Source: Chaetorhynchus papuensis
Taxonomy: Eukaryota; Chordata; Aves; Passeriformes; Rhipiduridae
NCBI GenBank assembly: GCA_013396525.1
Contig: VWYX01000207.1
Coordinates: 258,564 to 322,563, forward strand
DNA: 64,000 bases
Direction: 5' to 3'
This document shows positions 37,090 through 49,238 of the stretch, in pieces. Under the pieces are notes generated by a model. That model was not told the origin of the DNA, made no database searches, and saw only the letters and a list, made by a program, of their open reading frames with translations. Position 1 is the first letter of the stretch. Each line of letters starts with the position of its first letter. Position numbers and translations under genes: made by a program.

Positions 37090-39654
37090 CAGAAAAGCTT
37101 GGCTATTGCTAATGGGTACTACTGGGAGCCCTAAAAGCAGTTTGCAGTGTAGAACCATAAGAGGAGTGAACATCCTTTAATTCCCAGAATTGCTTGGGTT
37201 TCAGAGGGTCATTTTAGCCTATTCTACTGCACTGCTGAGAAGTTTCTCTTTCCCTGTCTCTTTAGGTCTATAAACTCTGAAGAATTTGGGAAATGGCTAC
37301 AGGCACCAAATTAGTCTTTTTCACTCCTTTTTTTTCTTCCTTCATTAAATTAACTACTTTAGTTTGGAAGTAAGCAATAAGTAAGTAGAATTTGCAAACA
37401 GCAGATTTCTCTAGTCTTTCACTAAGAAAGTTTTTAAGAGCTTTCAGGAAATGAGAGGTTATCCCCAGCTTTGGGAATAAACTGTAGTATAAAATACAAA
37501 TGGAAGTGGGATTCTGATTAAATTGTTGAAGCAGAAAGATTGCAGTTTGTTTTAAGGAGCATGCTTAGGGGTAAGCAAACAGAATATTCCAGATACTGCA
37601 ATAGAGGCTTCAGATTCAGTTCTAGTTTCTGGTTTGGGTTTTTGGGGTTTGCATTTGGTTTTTTGGGGTTTTTTTAAATTACCTAGTGTACAACATAAAA
37701 ACTAGATATATACATATTTTTTTTTTTCAGAGTATTTATCTGCATTATTTAATTCAATAATGCTGTGAAGTCTGTTGGGATGGAAGGTGGCATAAGGAGG
37801 AAAACTTACACTCCTGAAACAGCTCTATTATTTCTGTGTCTTTGATTTGGTTCCCACTGGAATAAACATGAACCACACTATTTAGCTGTGTGGAAGCAGG
37901 ATCTCAGCTTCACAGACCCCAAAAGTTTGGCAGTCCCTTTGGAGGACAAGGTAATTTGCTGTTCAGCAATCTGAGCCTTGCAGTGGGCACAGTGTGTTTT
38001 GAAGGTGTCCAAAGTCGTCCTTGGGTGAAGGAGTGATGCTTGCAAAGGACCCCAGTGAATCCCCTGCTGTTTTAAAATGAGATTAAGCCATCATGAGATG
38101 TGGACTGGCTAACCCCAAACCAGACACATTCGCCTGCAGCACAGCCGCTAAATTGGTCTGACATCAGGAACCGCAGCGAAGGAGCTTGGCCTCAGAAGTG
38201 AGTCAAAGCAGCATCTTTGTCACCAGTCATTTTCTATTTATAATGACACAGATCTATTTTATAATCACGGGGAGGCACAACAGGAGTGTGCTTTGTTCTG
38301 CCTAAATCGCATTTCTCGTGCGGGTGCGTTTAAACACAGCCCTTGGCCTCTTGCCCCACACCACACACACCCAGGGCGGGCAGTTCTGGCACAACAATGC
38401 ACACCCTGTCGTGCTTGAATGCTCAAAGCCTCCAGTGCTGGAGCAATAAACTCCTGCTAAATGGCTTAAAAATGTTCCCTTAAGTGCACCGAGCTGCCCC
38501 GCTGCTGCCTCGCTTCTCATTTCCAGTGCCTGTTCTGTTTCTAAGCCTTGCGTTTCGAAGAAACCAGGATTATGTTGTGTTGTTTGGTGATGGAAATCAC
38601 TGGGCATTATTCACCGTAAGAATTTCGGGTGAAAAACCCCAATCCCCAGCCCAACCCTATTTCTGGGTGAAAACCTGACAGCTTTTGCTCCTGACTGTGT
38701 TTTCAGAGTCTATGATCAAATTCCCAATGGCTGCTTGGTTTGGTTCCTGGAGAATGGGTCCTCATCTGTGCAAACCCTCAGAGCTATGATGGTAACCTTC
38801 CCTTTGCTGCCTTTTGTCCTTTCCTTTTTTTTTTTTAAATGAAGGGTCCTGCTGTGTATTTCCTAGAAAATTATGATCTAGTGATCAATAGATTTATTTT
38901 TGTAACCTGTTTTTAGTTCTAAAGCCTGAAGATCAAAACCGAGTTGCATAGTAAGATTTGGGTGTGAGCAGAATTGCTTTTTTCCCCTCCCAAACCTACT
39001 TGCTTTCAAATCCTGACTCATTTGGGGCATAATTCTGGTTACTTTGAGGGGGTCTGAGGTTGAAGGAGAGGAAGGGGAGCCCACTGATAGCAGGAACCAG
39101 TCTGGAAATCTTAAGAGATATGTGGACAAGTTTCCTATCAGTGTGTGAGCAACCTGTGCAGAGACCTGCATAGCCCCAGTGGACCCACAGTTGCCTAAAG
39201 ACTGCACTGACATTCAAAGGCAGAATTTGGGCAGTGAACCATGACATGATGATCAGATATGGTACCACTTCAGGATGATATACAGGCAAAAAATAGCTCA
39301 TTTGAAAGGACATGCAAATTTTTAGATACTGGTCAGGGCCTGAGTTCATGACTGGATTTTCTCCAAAATGTCATGAATCCCAGAAATGCCTAATGGCTTC
39401 AGGGGTCCCACCTGAAGTACTGGGCTAAAAGCAAGATCAGGAGCTCTTATGGAGAAAGCATAAACTCAGGTCTTTAAACTCAGACCTGGTAAGCTTCAAA
39501 GAAAAGTAATTTATTTGTAAAAAACTATTTTATAGTGTCTGACAGTGAAAAGTAACTGTGTATCCAGGGGTCCCCATCAGATAAGAAAGAGAGCCAGGAT
39601 AAAATCCCTTTGCATACTTGTGCTTTTCAGTCAAGGAACATCCTCTCTTAATGT

Positions 39655-39800
39655 GTAATTTTAGATTAGATTGCAATCTTTTGGGGTAGGAACTATGTAT
39701 TTGTTCTCTGCATGTGCAGCTCCTTACATGACAGGACCCTGATTAGGGCCTTTGTGTGCTGCTCTAACCCTCATAATCTATAATAATAGGAAAAATATAA
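39655..39800 (+). repeat. Decayed ancient L2/MIR-like 3' tail
   Basis: The order is gattgcaatcttttggggta, gcagctccttacatgacagg, accctgattagggcctttgt, then an aataatag tail. It follows the sauropsid consensus I recall (gattgtaagctctttggggc, then cctagcacaatggggccctg). It is strongly diverged and the family name is uncertain. Confidence 0.5.
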
Positions 39801-40259
39801 TTAAAATGTCATTGCAGTTCACCTTTAATATTATGATTGTGAGACTACTCTGTCAACTGTGAATAAAATAATGTCCTTTTTGTATAATAGGTAGTATATT
39901 TTATTATTGAAGAAAGAGTTAAATTTAATTTTTAAACACAAAAAAACGTATCTGCTCATTGTTTCATTTTAGGCTTTTGAATATATTCTTTTATATCCTT
40001 CAAATGAGTATGTGTTTAATGAAGAAACCCACCTTCCTGAATTGGAGCCGTTTATAATTATATTCCAAGAGTGATTAACACCTGATAATTTGAATAAAAG
40101 TGGTTTATTTTCTCATTGGGTTATTTCTGAACTTTTGTTTAATTTTGTTTGTTTGGTTTTTTTTTTTTTTTGAAACAGGCAACTTTTCTTTGCCTGCAAG
40201 AAAAAAGTGTGCTCAGACCTCAAAAACAGCTATTGTCATCCCTTACTCTAAGAATGGAA

Positions 40260-40540
40260 TATGAGAACTGGTGGGGTTATAATTCACATCCATAAAATAA
40301 TGGAGGGGGAAAAATGGGGTGTGACTATTCACTGTTTCTCATATCAGAGGTTATGTGTTCCTAATGAAACAATCAAGCAGCAAGTTTAAAGCAATCAGAA
40401 AGAAAAGCCTTTTTAATCAATGTGTAGTTAAACTTTGGAGCCCTTTACTGGATGATGCTGTGCAGATCAAAATGAATACGGGGCTCAGATATGGACATAC
40501 CAACTTCCTGCAGAACAGATCCATTTGTGTTGTTAAACGT
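40260..40540 (+). mobile_element. Old, diverged CR1-like LINE 3' fragment
   Basis: The recognisable order is: tgactattcactgtttctca, then caagcagcaagtttaaagca, then tgtgtagttaaactttggag and gatgatgctgtgcagatc. This parallels the old CR1 3' region (strings such as cagcaggtttaaaac, then cctgtggaactcattgcc). It is much more diverged than the other CR1 copies here, which suggests an ancient insertion. Confidence 0.55.
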
Positions 40541-43500
40541 GAAACTTTGGAAGCGATTTCCAAGTCAAGACGTTTCTAAATACCAGGGCTGAGAGAAAGT
40601 CCGTGAGGAAGTGTTTCCCTTTGCCTCATTTCTTACATTGTTTCTGCTGTGAGAGATTAGACACAGCCATGGGAGGGTTGGGTGCCTTGGCCCCAGGATG
40701 TCCTTTTGGGATTACAATGCCCAAATGTGAAGTACTGTCAACTGAATTCCAGCACAGAACTTTGAATTTAGCTTCCCCAAAGCAAACCAGTTCCAGAGAT
40801 GCTTTAGATAGCAGAGGCTCGGAACCCCTGTCATAGCAAATGACAGGGAATCACATTCCATCTGAAACAACAAGAGTCCATCATCCAGCAGCTGCAACTG
40901 GAGAGGAACAAGCAGGATTTCTCTAAATTTGCATGTAACCTTCTCTTCTGGACCAAAGATTGTACCTAGCGGGCCACATCTCTCTAGTCCTGCCTTGTTC
41001 TGGTACCACATCTCTTTTGACGTCGTGTGTGATATAAAAATGGGCATCTGTTTCAAATTCTCCAGACCCAGAGTGATAAGTGCCAGCCTAATGTTTGTGC
41101 TCTAACTAGTGCTGAAATACCATTTCACTTGTCCAGCACTGTAGGAGTCCTGCAGTGGCTGATTGCTTTTGGAGTAAGTCCTTAATGTGCAAACACCCAG
41201 GTGCAGCTTCACAGCAGTTGTTATCTTTCTCTGCAGTTGTGGAAGCATGAAGGAAAACCAAGGAATCTAAAAGACTAGCCATCAGATGTATCAAAGAATT
41301 AATAAATACAAATATTTTTTGCCTATTTTCCAGCCAGTCCTGAATGGAAGTTCAGCTTTGCTGTTCAGTCACTCAGCTGCTGAGGGTTGCCAGGCTGACT
41401 GGGGATGCTGCTGTGCATTTTCTCGTAGCAACCCACACCTTGCACAGCTCCATCATGTCACTGTCCTGCCAGAACCACAGGTATGAGACTACTCCATCCT
41501 GATGAGCACTCTGACAGTGGTCAGTACAGAATAATTCACAGAGGGATGCAGGAGCCCCAGACCTTGGAGCTTCTCCTACTGACCGTACACAAAAAATGTT
41601 TGACACTGGTGGTTTTTTAGTGTTTATTTAATTAAAAATTGTTCCCTATAGCACTGTCTCTTCTCATTGTACAAACAAACCTAACACTGGTCTCAGGCTC
41701 TCTGGAGACTGGTCTAGGTGGTGTTTTAGGGTAGCAAAACTGAGTGCATCAGATCCATTAGGCGCTGTGTAAAATAAGTGGTTTCTGTGCATAAGTGATT
41801 GTGATTGCAGATCTGAATGATGAAAAATGGGGTGAGTAACAACCTGGATCACGTATCATTTTTCCTGTCTTTATTTTATCATTCCTTATGCATTTGCTCT
41901 GAACAAAGTCAAAGCCTTCCCCTTTCCCCAGCAATGTCTCACTGCTGCTGGTCATTTTTTTGGTCATTCGGTCTCTGAAAGATCACTTCTACCTAGGTAA
42001 TCACTCTATCTGATGGGGATTTGTACTGCTGTCTCATCCTGCTTGCCATGTAAAAAATAGAGCCCTTGATGGGCTTCACAGAGCTGCTGGCACCTCTTCC
42101 TTTAGGGATGGGGTGGGAGGAAGCTTTGTCAAGGAGGGTTTAGTTTGGGTTTTCTTTTTTATCTCAGTACCTGACTTAACACTCCACACGTCCTGCTAGA
42201 CATGCTGCAATCAGTCCAGTCTGCGCCAGGCAAGAGTTTAGACATTTCAGGTGTCATCCATCCTTCATATCTCGTGCATGCCTTTCCTTTCATGAGCCCA
42301 GCAGATGCCTTTAATTGCCAGCCTTCGCTTCTTGGCTTTCCAAGGAGCAGCAGAGGAACTATGGAGTCCCTCTGGCGAAGGATGAAACAAAGGGGCCCAG
42401 CAGTGTTATGACATTTTCTTGCACTGAATTGGCTTTGGGAAGAATGGCCTCTTTCCTCCCGTTAGATAAGCACAGAAATCTTAAGCAGATGCTTGCAAAA
42501 CATCAAACAAATATATACTTTAAAAAAATAAATATAGGCTATATCCACATGCCCCATAATCTGGCCAATATTCAGCCACTGCTGACAGGATCTAGCCTTT
42601 CTCTGGAGGAGCCTGGAGGAAAAGGAAAACCCGCAGTCTAGTCACTCCTCAGCAGGACTGGAACTGGCTCCTCCACCATCCCAAAGCCCAGCATGGCCAT
42701 GCCAGCAGCTGTGGCCAATTTCCAATCCGCCCTGTTGTTCAGCAACTGGAGGGAAATGCAACCTTTCTCTCTTGGGTGCTGTGTGTACACCCCAGGGACT
42801 TGAATCTGTTTAAGTTTCTCCCTAAATCAGCATTGCAGAATGCAAGGGGGATTTTAATGCCATAGGGAAGAAGGTGCAGCAGTTTCAAAAGGCTGAACTG
42901 CCAAAAACAAGAAGAAAGGGTGTTTTCTTTAGTGCATATGTAAGACTTGAAACCCTTATGCTCCTGATTTCTAGAGCAGAGGGGATTTCTTCTGGTTCCC
43001 TCGCACTGAGAGCCACAGGTTTTTGGAAAAGCTGGATGGAAGTACATTCATTGGGAAGTGTGAGAAAGAATTTATTGCAAGAAGTCCCCCTTCCCTCAAC
43101 CCTTTGTTGAAACAACATTAAAGAACATTATTGGTGCCAAGGGAAGGACTTTGAAGAACCTGCTGGAGTTCAGGTCACTCGTGTAATCCTCATCCAACTC
43201 CTGGTGTGGACGAGTTGTGGTACCAGCTTTCATCAGCTCATGCACCACATCCTGCACAGCTCCTGCCCCGTCGGTGCCCTGAACGGGTGATGCAATTTGT
43301 TTTCTTGGCACAGAGGGGTGCTGGGCCTTCTTTATTCCTTATTGCTCAGCCTGTTAGGAAACTCTTCAAAACAGTCATGGCATCATGTGCTTTCTGCAGC
43401 CGCGTTGTTTGTGACTGCTTCACAAACACTCATCAGATCACTTCATGTGTCCCCAGAGGGCATGGGATGGTGTTTCACAGCGTGGGAATCAAGACTGAAA

Positions 43501-46500
43501 ACTTCAGAGATGGGTTTTCACTTCAGATGCTCCGTTTCACCTATTTAAGATGTGGTTTTTGCACAGTGCTGTGATTTCAGGGAACTGCTGTACCAGTAAA
43601 TTCAATGTACTAGGATCACTCCCAATCTCTGGGACAAAGTGGCACGAAATGTCTCCTGTCCATACTGGTTTACCCTCCTCTACTGAGCAGATGCCTGCAA
43701 ATGGCTTGTTAGAAATGCCCCCTGGACAGATGAGCTTCCAACTGATTTCAAAGGTTACTTTGGGAGGGAACTAGATGGCCTGAGCCAAGACACACACGCA
43801 TATTTATATATTTATGTATATAAATACACATATGCACTAAGTATTAAAGGCAGGTATTTGGGTTACAGTTCCAAGTGCAGCTGTGAGTGCTCAGAAGCTC
43901 CTGCCCCTCAGCTGTTGCCTCAGGTCCCAGTGCCACCACCAAGGCTACATACAAAAAGTAGCAAATTTGGGGCAGACGAGCAGTATTTGATCTTTCCTGA
44001 CTCTGGGGTGACCTTGCAAGTATAGTAATGTTTTACTGTAGTTTTGCTTTGTATAATGTTTTGTACACGTATGCACACCTGTCTATACATGCACGTGCAC
44101 ACATTTACAGTGACATCCTTCCCTCTGAGCAGTGTTTTAATTCTGGGTTTTCTCTTATCGTCCTTAATGATTGCAGAAAATCAGTGCAGTTGGAATTTGA
44201 ACTGCCACAGGACCAGCTGGCTTTGGCACCACATCTGTGCTGAATCCCAAGTCCTCAGGAGGTTATTTATCACACCACAGCTGGAGTTGTGCTGCCTGCC
44301 CACTCTGCTGGGAATATTCCCTATCCCTTGCCACTGGCATGATTCCCCAGGGAGAGCCCCACAGCTGTCGGAGCCAGTTGGATACCTTGCTCTGCAACCA
44401 GCACTCATATTTATGGTGTATGGGGTAAAATCTTTATTCATAAAGCAGCAGCTTTTGCTTTTCATTGTCAGCATGGATGTTGAACTAATCAGAAAGGGGA
44501 GCAGGGGAAGGGTGGGGACAGGAAAAGAGGAGTTTGTGGGAACATAACATTGTTAAAGAAAAAACTCTGCTTGCTGTCAGTTAAGTCTCTCCATTAGTTA
44601 CCTCTACTATTATGGATTCATTTTAAGATCCAGACTTCAATATACATAACTTTAAATCACTAACATCCTTCATGGCTCTGTGATTTGCTGGTTCCATATG
44701 TAGCCTCTTGGCCCATTGTGTTGGCACAGGTTCAACTCTTGTTCTTCCTTTGGGTTACGGTTTCCTCGCTTTGATGGGGGGGTTGGGAGTGGGAAGAAGA
44801 GGGAGAGAGCAAGAAAGGGATGGCGAGACAGAAGGCAAGTGATGGTAGAGAGGGAAGGGATGGGAGGAAGGGAGAGGAGCACAAGGAGAAGTAGAAATAA
44901 TACAAAGAGAGAGAAACAGCTTAAAATAAATTAAAAAGAGTAAAGAAGCAGTGTGGAAAGAGCAGAAAGAGGAGAAAAATGAGAGGTGTTGTCATGAGCA
45001 GCTATCCCCACCTTGCTGCTTGTGGCAGTGCTGGGATGCTGTGGAGTGGGAGGAGAGGGCTGATGCAGCCTTTCCCAAGCTCCTGGAGTGGCAGTGCCAG
45101 GCTGCCCCTTGTCCCCTTGCAAGCAGGCTCAGTCTGTGCCTGAACTTTATAATTAAGCTCGCTGAGATTTTGCTTGGGGTCTGGGCTGACAGCTGTATTG
45201 AATTTTGGTTTATTGTGTGATTTATCAGGGCCGTCGATGGGTGTTTGGATGATTTAGTGCTGCAAAAATACCTTGGAATGCAACGCACAGCAATATCTGC
45301 ATTATTAATAACAATAATAATAAAGATAAATGTCCCTCCTCAGAGCTTTCGATGGCTGTGCCACTCAATTTAACATTTTAACAGTGGCATGTGGCCTCTC
45401 CATGGCACCTGGTAGTGTCTGATGGATTTGAGCAGGCAAAGAAAAGGTTATTTGTCAAACACTCAGCCTCAACTGTACAGTATTTTGAAAGCTCCAGGTC
45501 AGAGCAGCCTGAGCCGCATTCCTGTCCCTGACATCCAGCGAGACTGAACTTTGTCATGTTATTAAGCTGTCAGCAGTGCTGGGGCGTTATTTGGATTTCT
45601 GGTGGGAACTCCTTGCACATGCTTGGGGTGCTCTAGTGGGATTATATCAACACCATTGTAAAACACACACAAATGAGCTGTGCTGTAATTACCACATGAA
45701 GACCTCACTTGGCTGGGTTAATCAGCAGAGAATGGAAATACCAGATAAACACAAATGGCCCACCAGGATGTTTCTTCCAGTGGCAACAATGCCATTGTTT
45801 CCTAGGAGACCAGTCTGATTCTGGGGCTCCTCTGGCAGCCAAGCCACTGACTGCTCATCCGTGCCATGGAGGAGCAACATGGAGCTCTGCTCCACCCTCT
45901 GCACCAGCAGCCAACAGACCAGCAGGAGCAGGGCTGGGAAGAGTAGAGGGACCACAGTATTTACAGGTATTACAAATGTCTGTGATAGTTGATTAAAATA
46001 AAATAAAAGAAAAAATTTTCTCTACACCTTTGCACCAGTTCCACTCAAAAATCAGCTTTGCATGAGAGTCCTGTGCCCACCAGGTAGGACAGAGGCTGCT
46101 TTTTGCCCAGCCCTCCTCCCAATGCTCTCTGAAGTGGAAGGGGCAATTATGGCTTTATCAGTTCCAGCTGCCTGTCGGGAAGGGAAGGCTTGGGAAAAGC
46201 AGCTGTCTGGGGTGGCTTGTTATGTCGGTCGCCATTCAACAAATCACATTTTAATGTACTTTTACGATTTGCTTTTTTGGGAGAGACACAACCCGAATTA
46301 AATTGACTGCACTTCCCAGTGCCACAAGTCCCAGTGGCCAAGTGGGACCTTGGTGGCACCAACCACCCTGGGCAGTGCAGAGGGCAGAGATTGTCCTTCA
46401 CAAACCCTCCTTTCTCTGCCCAGTACGCTGGTCTTGTTTCCCCTGCAGAGCCCCTGGGGGCTGTGACTGACACCATGGAGGTTGGTTTGCTAAGCAAATA

Positions 46501-47176
46501 CTGAGCTGCTGGAAAATGTCCTTGTTCCAGTTGTTTGTTACAACTTTCACAACTCTGTCCATGGGTTTAGGGGTTTCCTGAGCACTCCTTAACTCAATGA
46601 TGGTGCTTATCCAGCATATTTTGCATGAGCAGTGAGAACCTGCCTGGCTCTGTCAGGAGGTGATGGCAGAGCACTCGGTTAATCCCTTCCTCTGAAAATA
46701 CTACAGGGAAGCGTAAGGGATGGTGACAAATAATCAATGGGTAATGCCAGCAAGCTTTGAAAGAGGTTTTCCACACAGTCTGACATCCTGTCATAGTAAT
46801 AGCAATAACATAATGAAAATATATTGCACTATATGCAAATAATATAGTAAGTTCTTGAAGCCACTTGCTGCTTCCATGACTTTGCAATCCAAATGAAATA
46901 AAGATTTCATGCTGGGACCTCTATTTGCAGAGAGACAATTGTCCAGAGATGTCCACTCATCATTTAAATGGTCAGGTTAATAGTTCATCTCCCAGGCACC
47001 ATATGAAGAACAGGACCATCAGTCCCTTCCCATTCCTGGCTCACAGGAGGGTTTTCTCCTCCATAGAAAGGAAGGAGAGGGGAAAAAGTGGTGGCTGTGT
47101 CAAGAGAAACCTAGAGACAGTGAGTTAGGGAGACACAGTCAGAGCCAAAGAAAATGATGTTTCCTTAAGGCCTTTT

Positions 47177-47190
47177 TGCCATCTGCTGGC
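47177..47190 (-). promoter_or_regulatory. CTCF-like motif
   Basis: The + strand reads tgccatctgctggc. The reverse complement, gccagcagatggca, fits the core CCASYAGRKGGC completely. It points toward the + oriented site at 36.72 kb. Motif-level evidence. Confidence 0.4.
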
Positions 47191-47204
47191 TCTCCAGGAA
47201 AAAA

Positions 47205-47248
47205 TGACCATGCTCTGACCATACTCTGACCATTTTGAGACCATGCTC
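47205..47248. repeat. 11-bp minisatellite, four units
   Basis: The units are tgaccatgctc, tgaccatactc, tgaccattttg and agaccatgctc. They lie 15 bp beyond the CTCF-like motif. Confidence 0.8.
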
Positions 47249-47514
47249 TGAAAACCTCCTCTCCGAGTTCCCAAGTGCTCCATTATTTCTGGGACCATGT
47301 AGGACACCAGACACTGAATAACCATGATAATCTCATTGCCATTTCTTCCTTCCTGCTGTTTGCCACATCCCCCTGTGCCATGCTCCCTTTTAGCTCTTGA
47401 TCTCCCGTCTCATGCAGAGGGTTGAGGTCCACCATGCATTGGGGCTAAATAATGCAATTGGTAAATAACACTGACCAAGAAGCCCTTATCCCATCAGTGC
47501 CACCACCACTGCAG

Positions 47515-47519
47515 CAGCC
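47515..47519. repeat. Target-site duplication (left copy) of the solo LTR
   Basis: cagcc, identical to 48098-48102 on the other side of the LTR. Confidence 0.8.
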
Positions 47520-48097
47520 TGTGGTGGTTTAGCCCCAGCTGGCCACTGAGCACAGAGCAGGCATTTGCTCAATCCCCCAGTGGGGTGGGGGAGAGAATCC
47601 GAAGGGTAAAAGTGATAAAACTTGTGGGTTAAGAAAAAGATAGATTCATTGTTACAGAAAAACCCATGCACACAAGCAAAACAAACCAAGGAATTGATTA
47701 ACCACTTCCCAAGGGCAAGCAGGTGTTCAGCTATCCCAGGAAAACAGGCCTACATCACATGTAACAGTGACTTGAGAAGACAAATGCTGTCATTCCAAAC
47801 ATTCTGCCTTCCTTCTTTCTTCTGAAACAGGATGCCTTATGATCTGGGATATCCCTTGGGTCAGTTGGGGTCAGCTGTCCCAGCTGTGTCCCCTCACAAT
47901 TCCTTGTGCACCCCCAGTCTCCTCCCTGGTGGGGTAGGGTGAGGAGCAGAAAAGGCCTTGGTTGCTGTGTAAGCCCTGCCCAGCAATAACAAAAACAACC
48001 CCGTGTTGTCAACACTGTTTCCAGCACCAACCCAAAACACAGCCCCGTCCCAGCTACTGTGAAGAAAATTAACTCTATCCCAGCCCAAACCAACACA
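47520..48097 (-). mobile_element. Solo LTR of an endogenous retrovirus (ERVL-like)
   Basis: A 578-bp element begins TGTGGTGGTTTAGCCCC and ends CCAACACA, with TG...CA termini. It is flanked by a perfect 5-bp direct repeat, cagcc, at 47515-47519 and 48098-48102. The internal order on the - strand matches an LTR I recall from passerine genomes: tagagttaattttcttcaca, then tgctgggcagggcttacaca, then tcagctgaccccaactgacc. That fixes its orientation as -. The 5-bp duplication fits ERVL (class III) integration. There is no internal gag, pol or env sequence next to it, so it is a solo LTR. The TATA-like and polyadenylation regions look mutated relative to my recollection, which suggests it is inactive. 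Class assignment is tentative. Confidence 0.85.
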
Positions 48098-48102
48098 CAG
48101 CC
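48098..48102. repeat. Target-site duplication (right copy) of the solo LTR
   Basis: cagcc, identical to 47515-47519. Confidence 0.8.
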
Positions 48103-48649
48103 AAAGGGAGGGGACATCACAGGTCTGCTTCTCTCCTGCTTTTATCCACTCTGTCTTCCCTGAGTGTGGTCCACCACCTGTAGAGACCTACTCAGGAACA
48201 TCTTGCTGCACAGGTGACTTGAGGTCCCAGGGGAACAGCTAAATGCTGTCATCACTTTCCAAAACTTTGAATGCACAGCTCATAGATCCTGTGTGTGTGG
48301 CTCCCAGTTAAGAGATCTTCTGAGCAGTGTGTATCCCAGATGAAAAGTATTTTTCAGCCCAAAGGAAATTCCCACTAAGAAACGTAATCCTGTCAAAATT
48401 TTCCAAATAAGATTTCTGGTTTGGACCCGCACTCAAAACCCCACCAAAAAAGTTAATCTTCATTTACTAACCAGGATACCAAAGTTAAATATCTCATTGA
48501 AATTCAGCATTTGGAAATTAAATTACATTTTTAAGTGAATTAGCATCTCAAAAGGAATTGTTCCTTCCAGGGCACCAGAATAGGCTATGTTTGGTTGACA
48601 GCTGTCACCTGCTTGCTTTACTCATTTGCTGTCCTCTGGCATGTGGTGA

Positions 48650-49238
48650 GCATCTTTTGTGTCTCAGCAATAGTGTGGCCAGCAGGACCAGGGAAGTGAC
48701 TCAGTCCCTCTGTGCTGGGCAGTGGTGAGAGCACACCTTGAATCCTGGATTCAGTTTTGGGCCCCTCATGACAAAAGAGACATTGAGGGGCTGGAGCATG
48801 CCCAGAGAAGGGAACAGAGCTGGGGAAGGGTCTGGAGCACAAGTCTGATGAGGAGCAGCTGAGGGAGCTGGGGGGGGCTCAGCCTGGAGGAAAAGGAGGC
48901 TCAGGGGAAACCTTCTCGCTCTCTATAGCCACGTGAAAAGAGATTGTGGAGAGGTGGGTGTTGGTGTCTTCACTCAAATAACAAGCAAGAAGATGAGGGG
49001 AAATGGAAAGTTGCTTCAGGGGAAGATTGGTTATTAGAAAAATTTTCTTCACAGAAGGGGTTGTGAAACATTGGAACAGGTTGCCCAGGGTAGTGGTGGA
49101 GTAACCACTCCTGGAGGTATTTAAAAGATATGGCACTTGAGGACATGGTTTAGTGGTGACTTTGGCAGTGTTGGCTTAATGGTTGGACTTGACCTGAAAG
49201 GTCTTTTCCAACGTAAATGCTTATTCTATGACTCTGTG
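48650..49238 (+). mobile_element. CR1 LINE 3' end (about 590 bp, sense)
   Basis: This is the longest CR1 piece in the window. It reads through agtgtggccagcaggaccag, gttttgggcccctcatgaca, aaagagacattgaggggctg, gctcagcctggagg and ttggaacaggttgcccaggg. It then reads tggacttgacctgaaaggtc, ttttccaacgtaaatgc and ttctatgac. It covers the remnant of the ORF2 3' end and the 3' UTR, with many substitutions and no open reading frame. It lies about 550 bp beyond the solo LTR. Confidence 0.93.

Larger units (their letters stand above)
31601..47519. other. Intergenic or extended 3' UTR, proximal half: no gene recognised
   Basis: No exon-like sequence was recognised on either strand. The contents are T-rich and ATTT simple repeats (33.0, 35.5 kb), an A/T palindrome at 33.75 kb, a kappaB-like site and a CTCF-like site at 36.58 and 36.72 kb, an AAATT run at 37.07 kb, and two ancient repeat remnants (39.66-39.80, 40.26-40.54 kb). 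A candidate conserved stretch lies at 45.12-45.34 kb, and an 11-bp tandem beside a CTCF-like motif at 47.18-47.25 kb. The longest open frame, 167 codons on the + strand at 44044-44547, has no domain or codon bias. By synteny with other vertebrates this is probably the CLIC5-RUNX2 interval. Confidence 0.6.

Noticed and set aside
44044..44547. 167-codon open frame on the + strand
   Set aside because: No recognisable domain, no splice context, no codon bias, and overlapping open frames on both strands. Consistent with chance in 64 kb.
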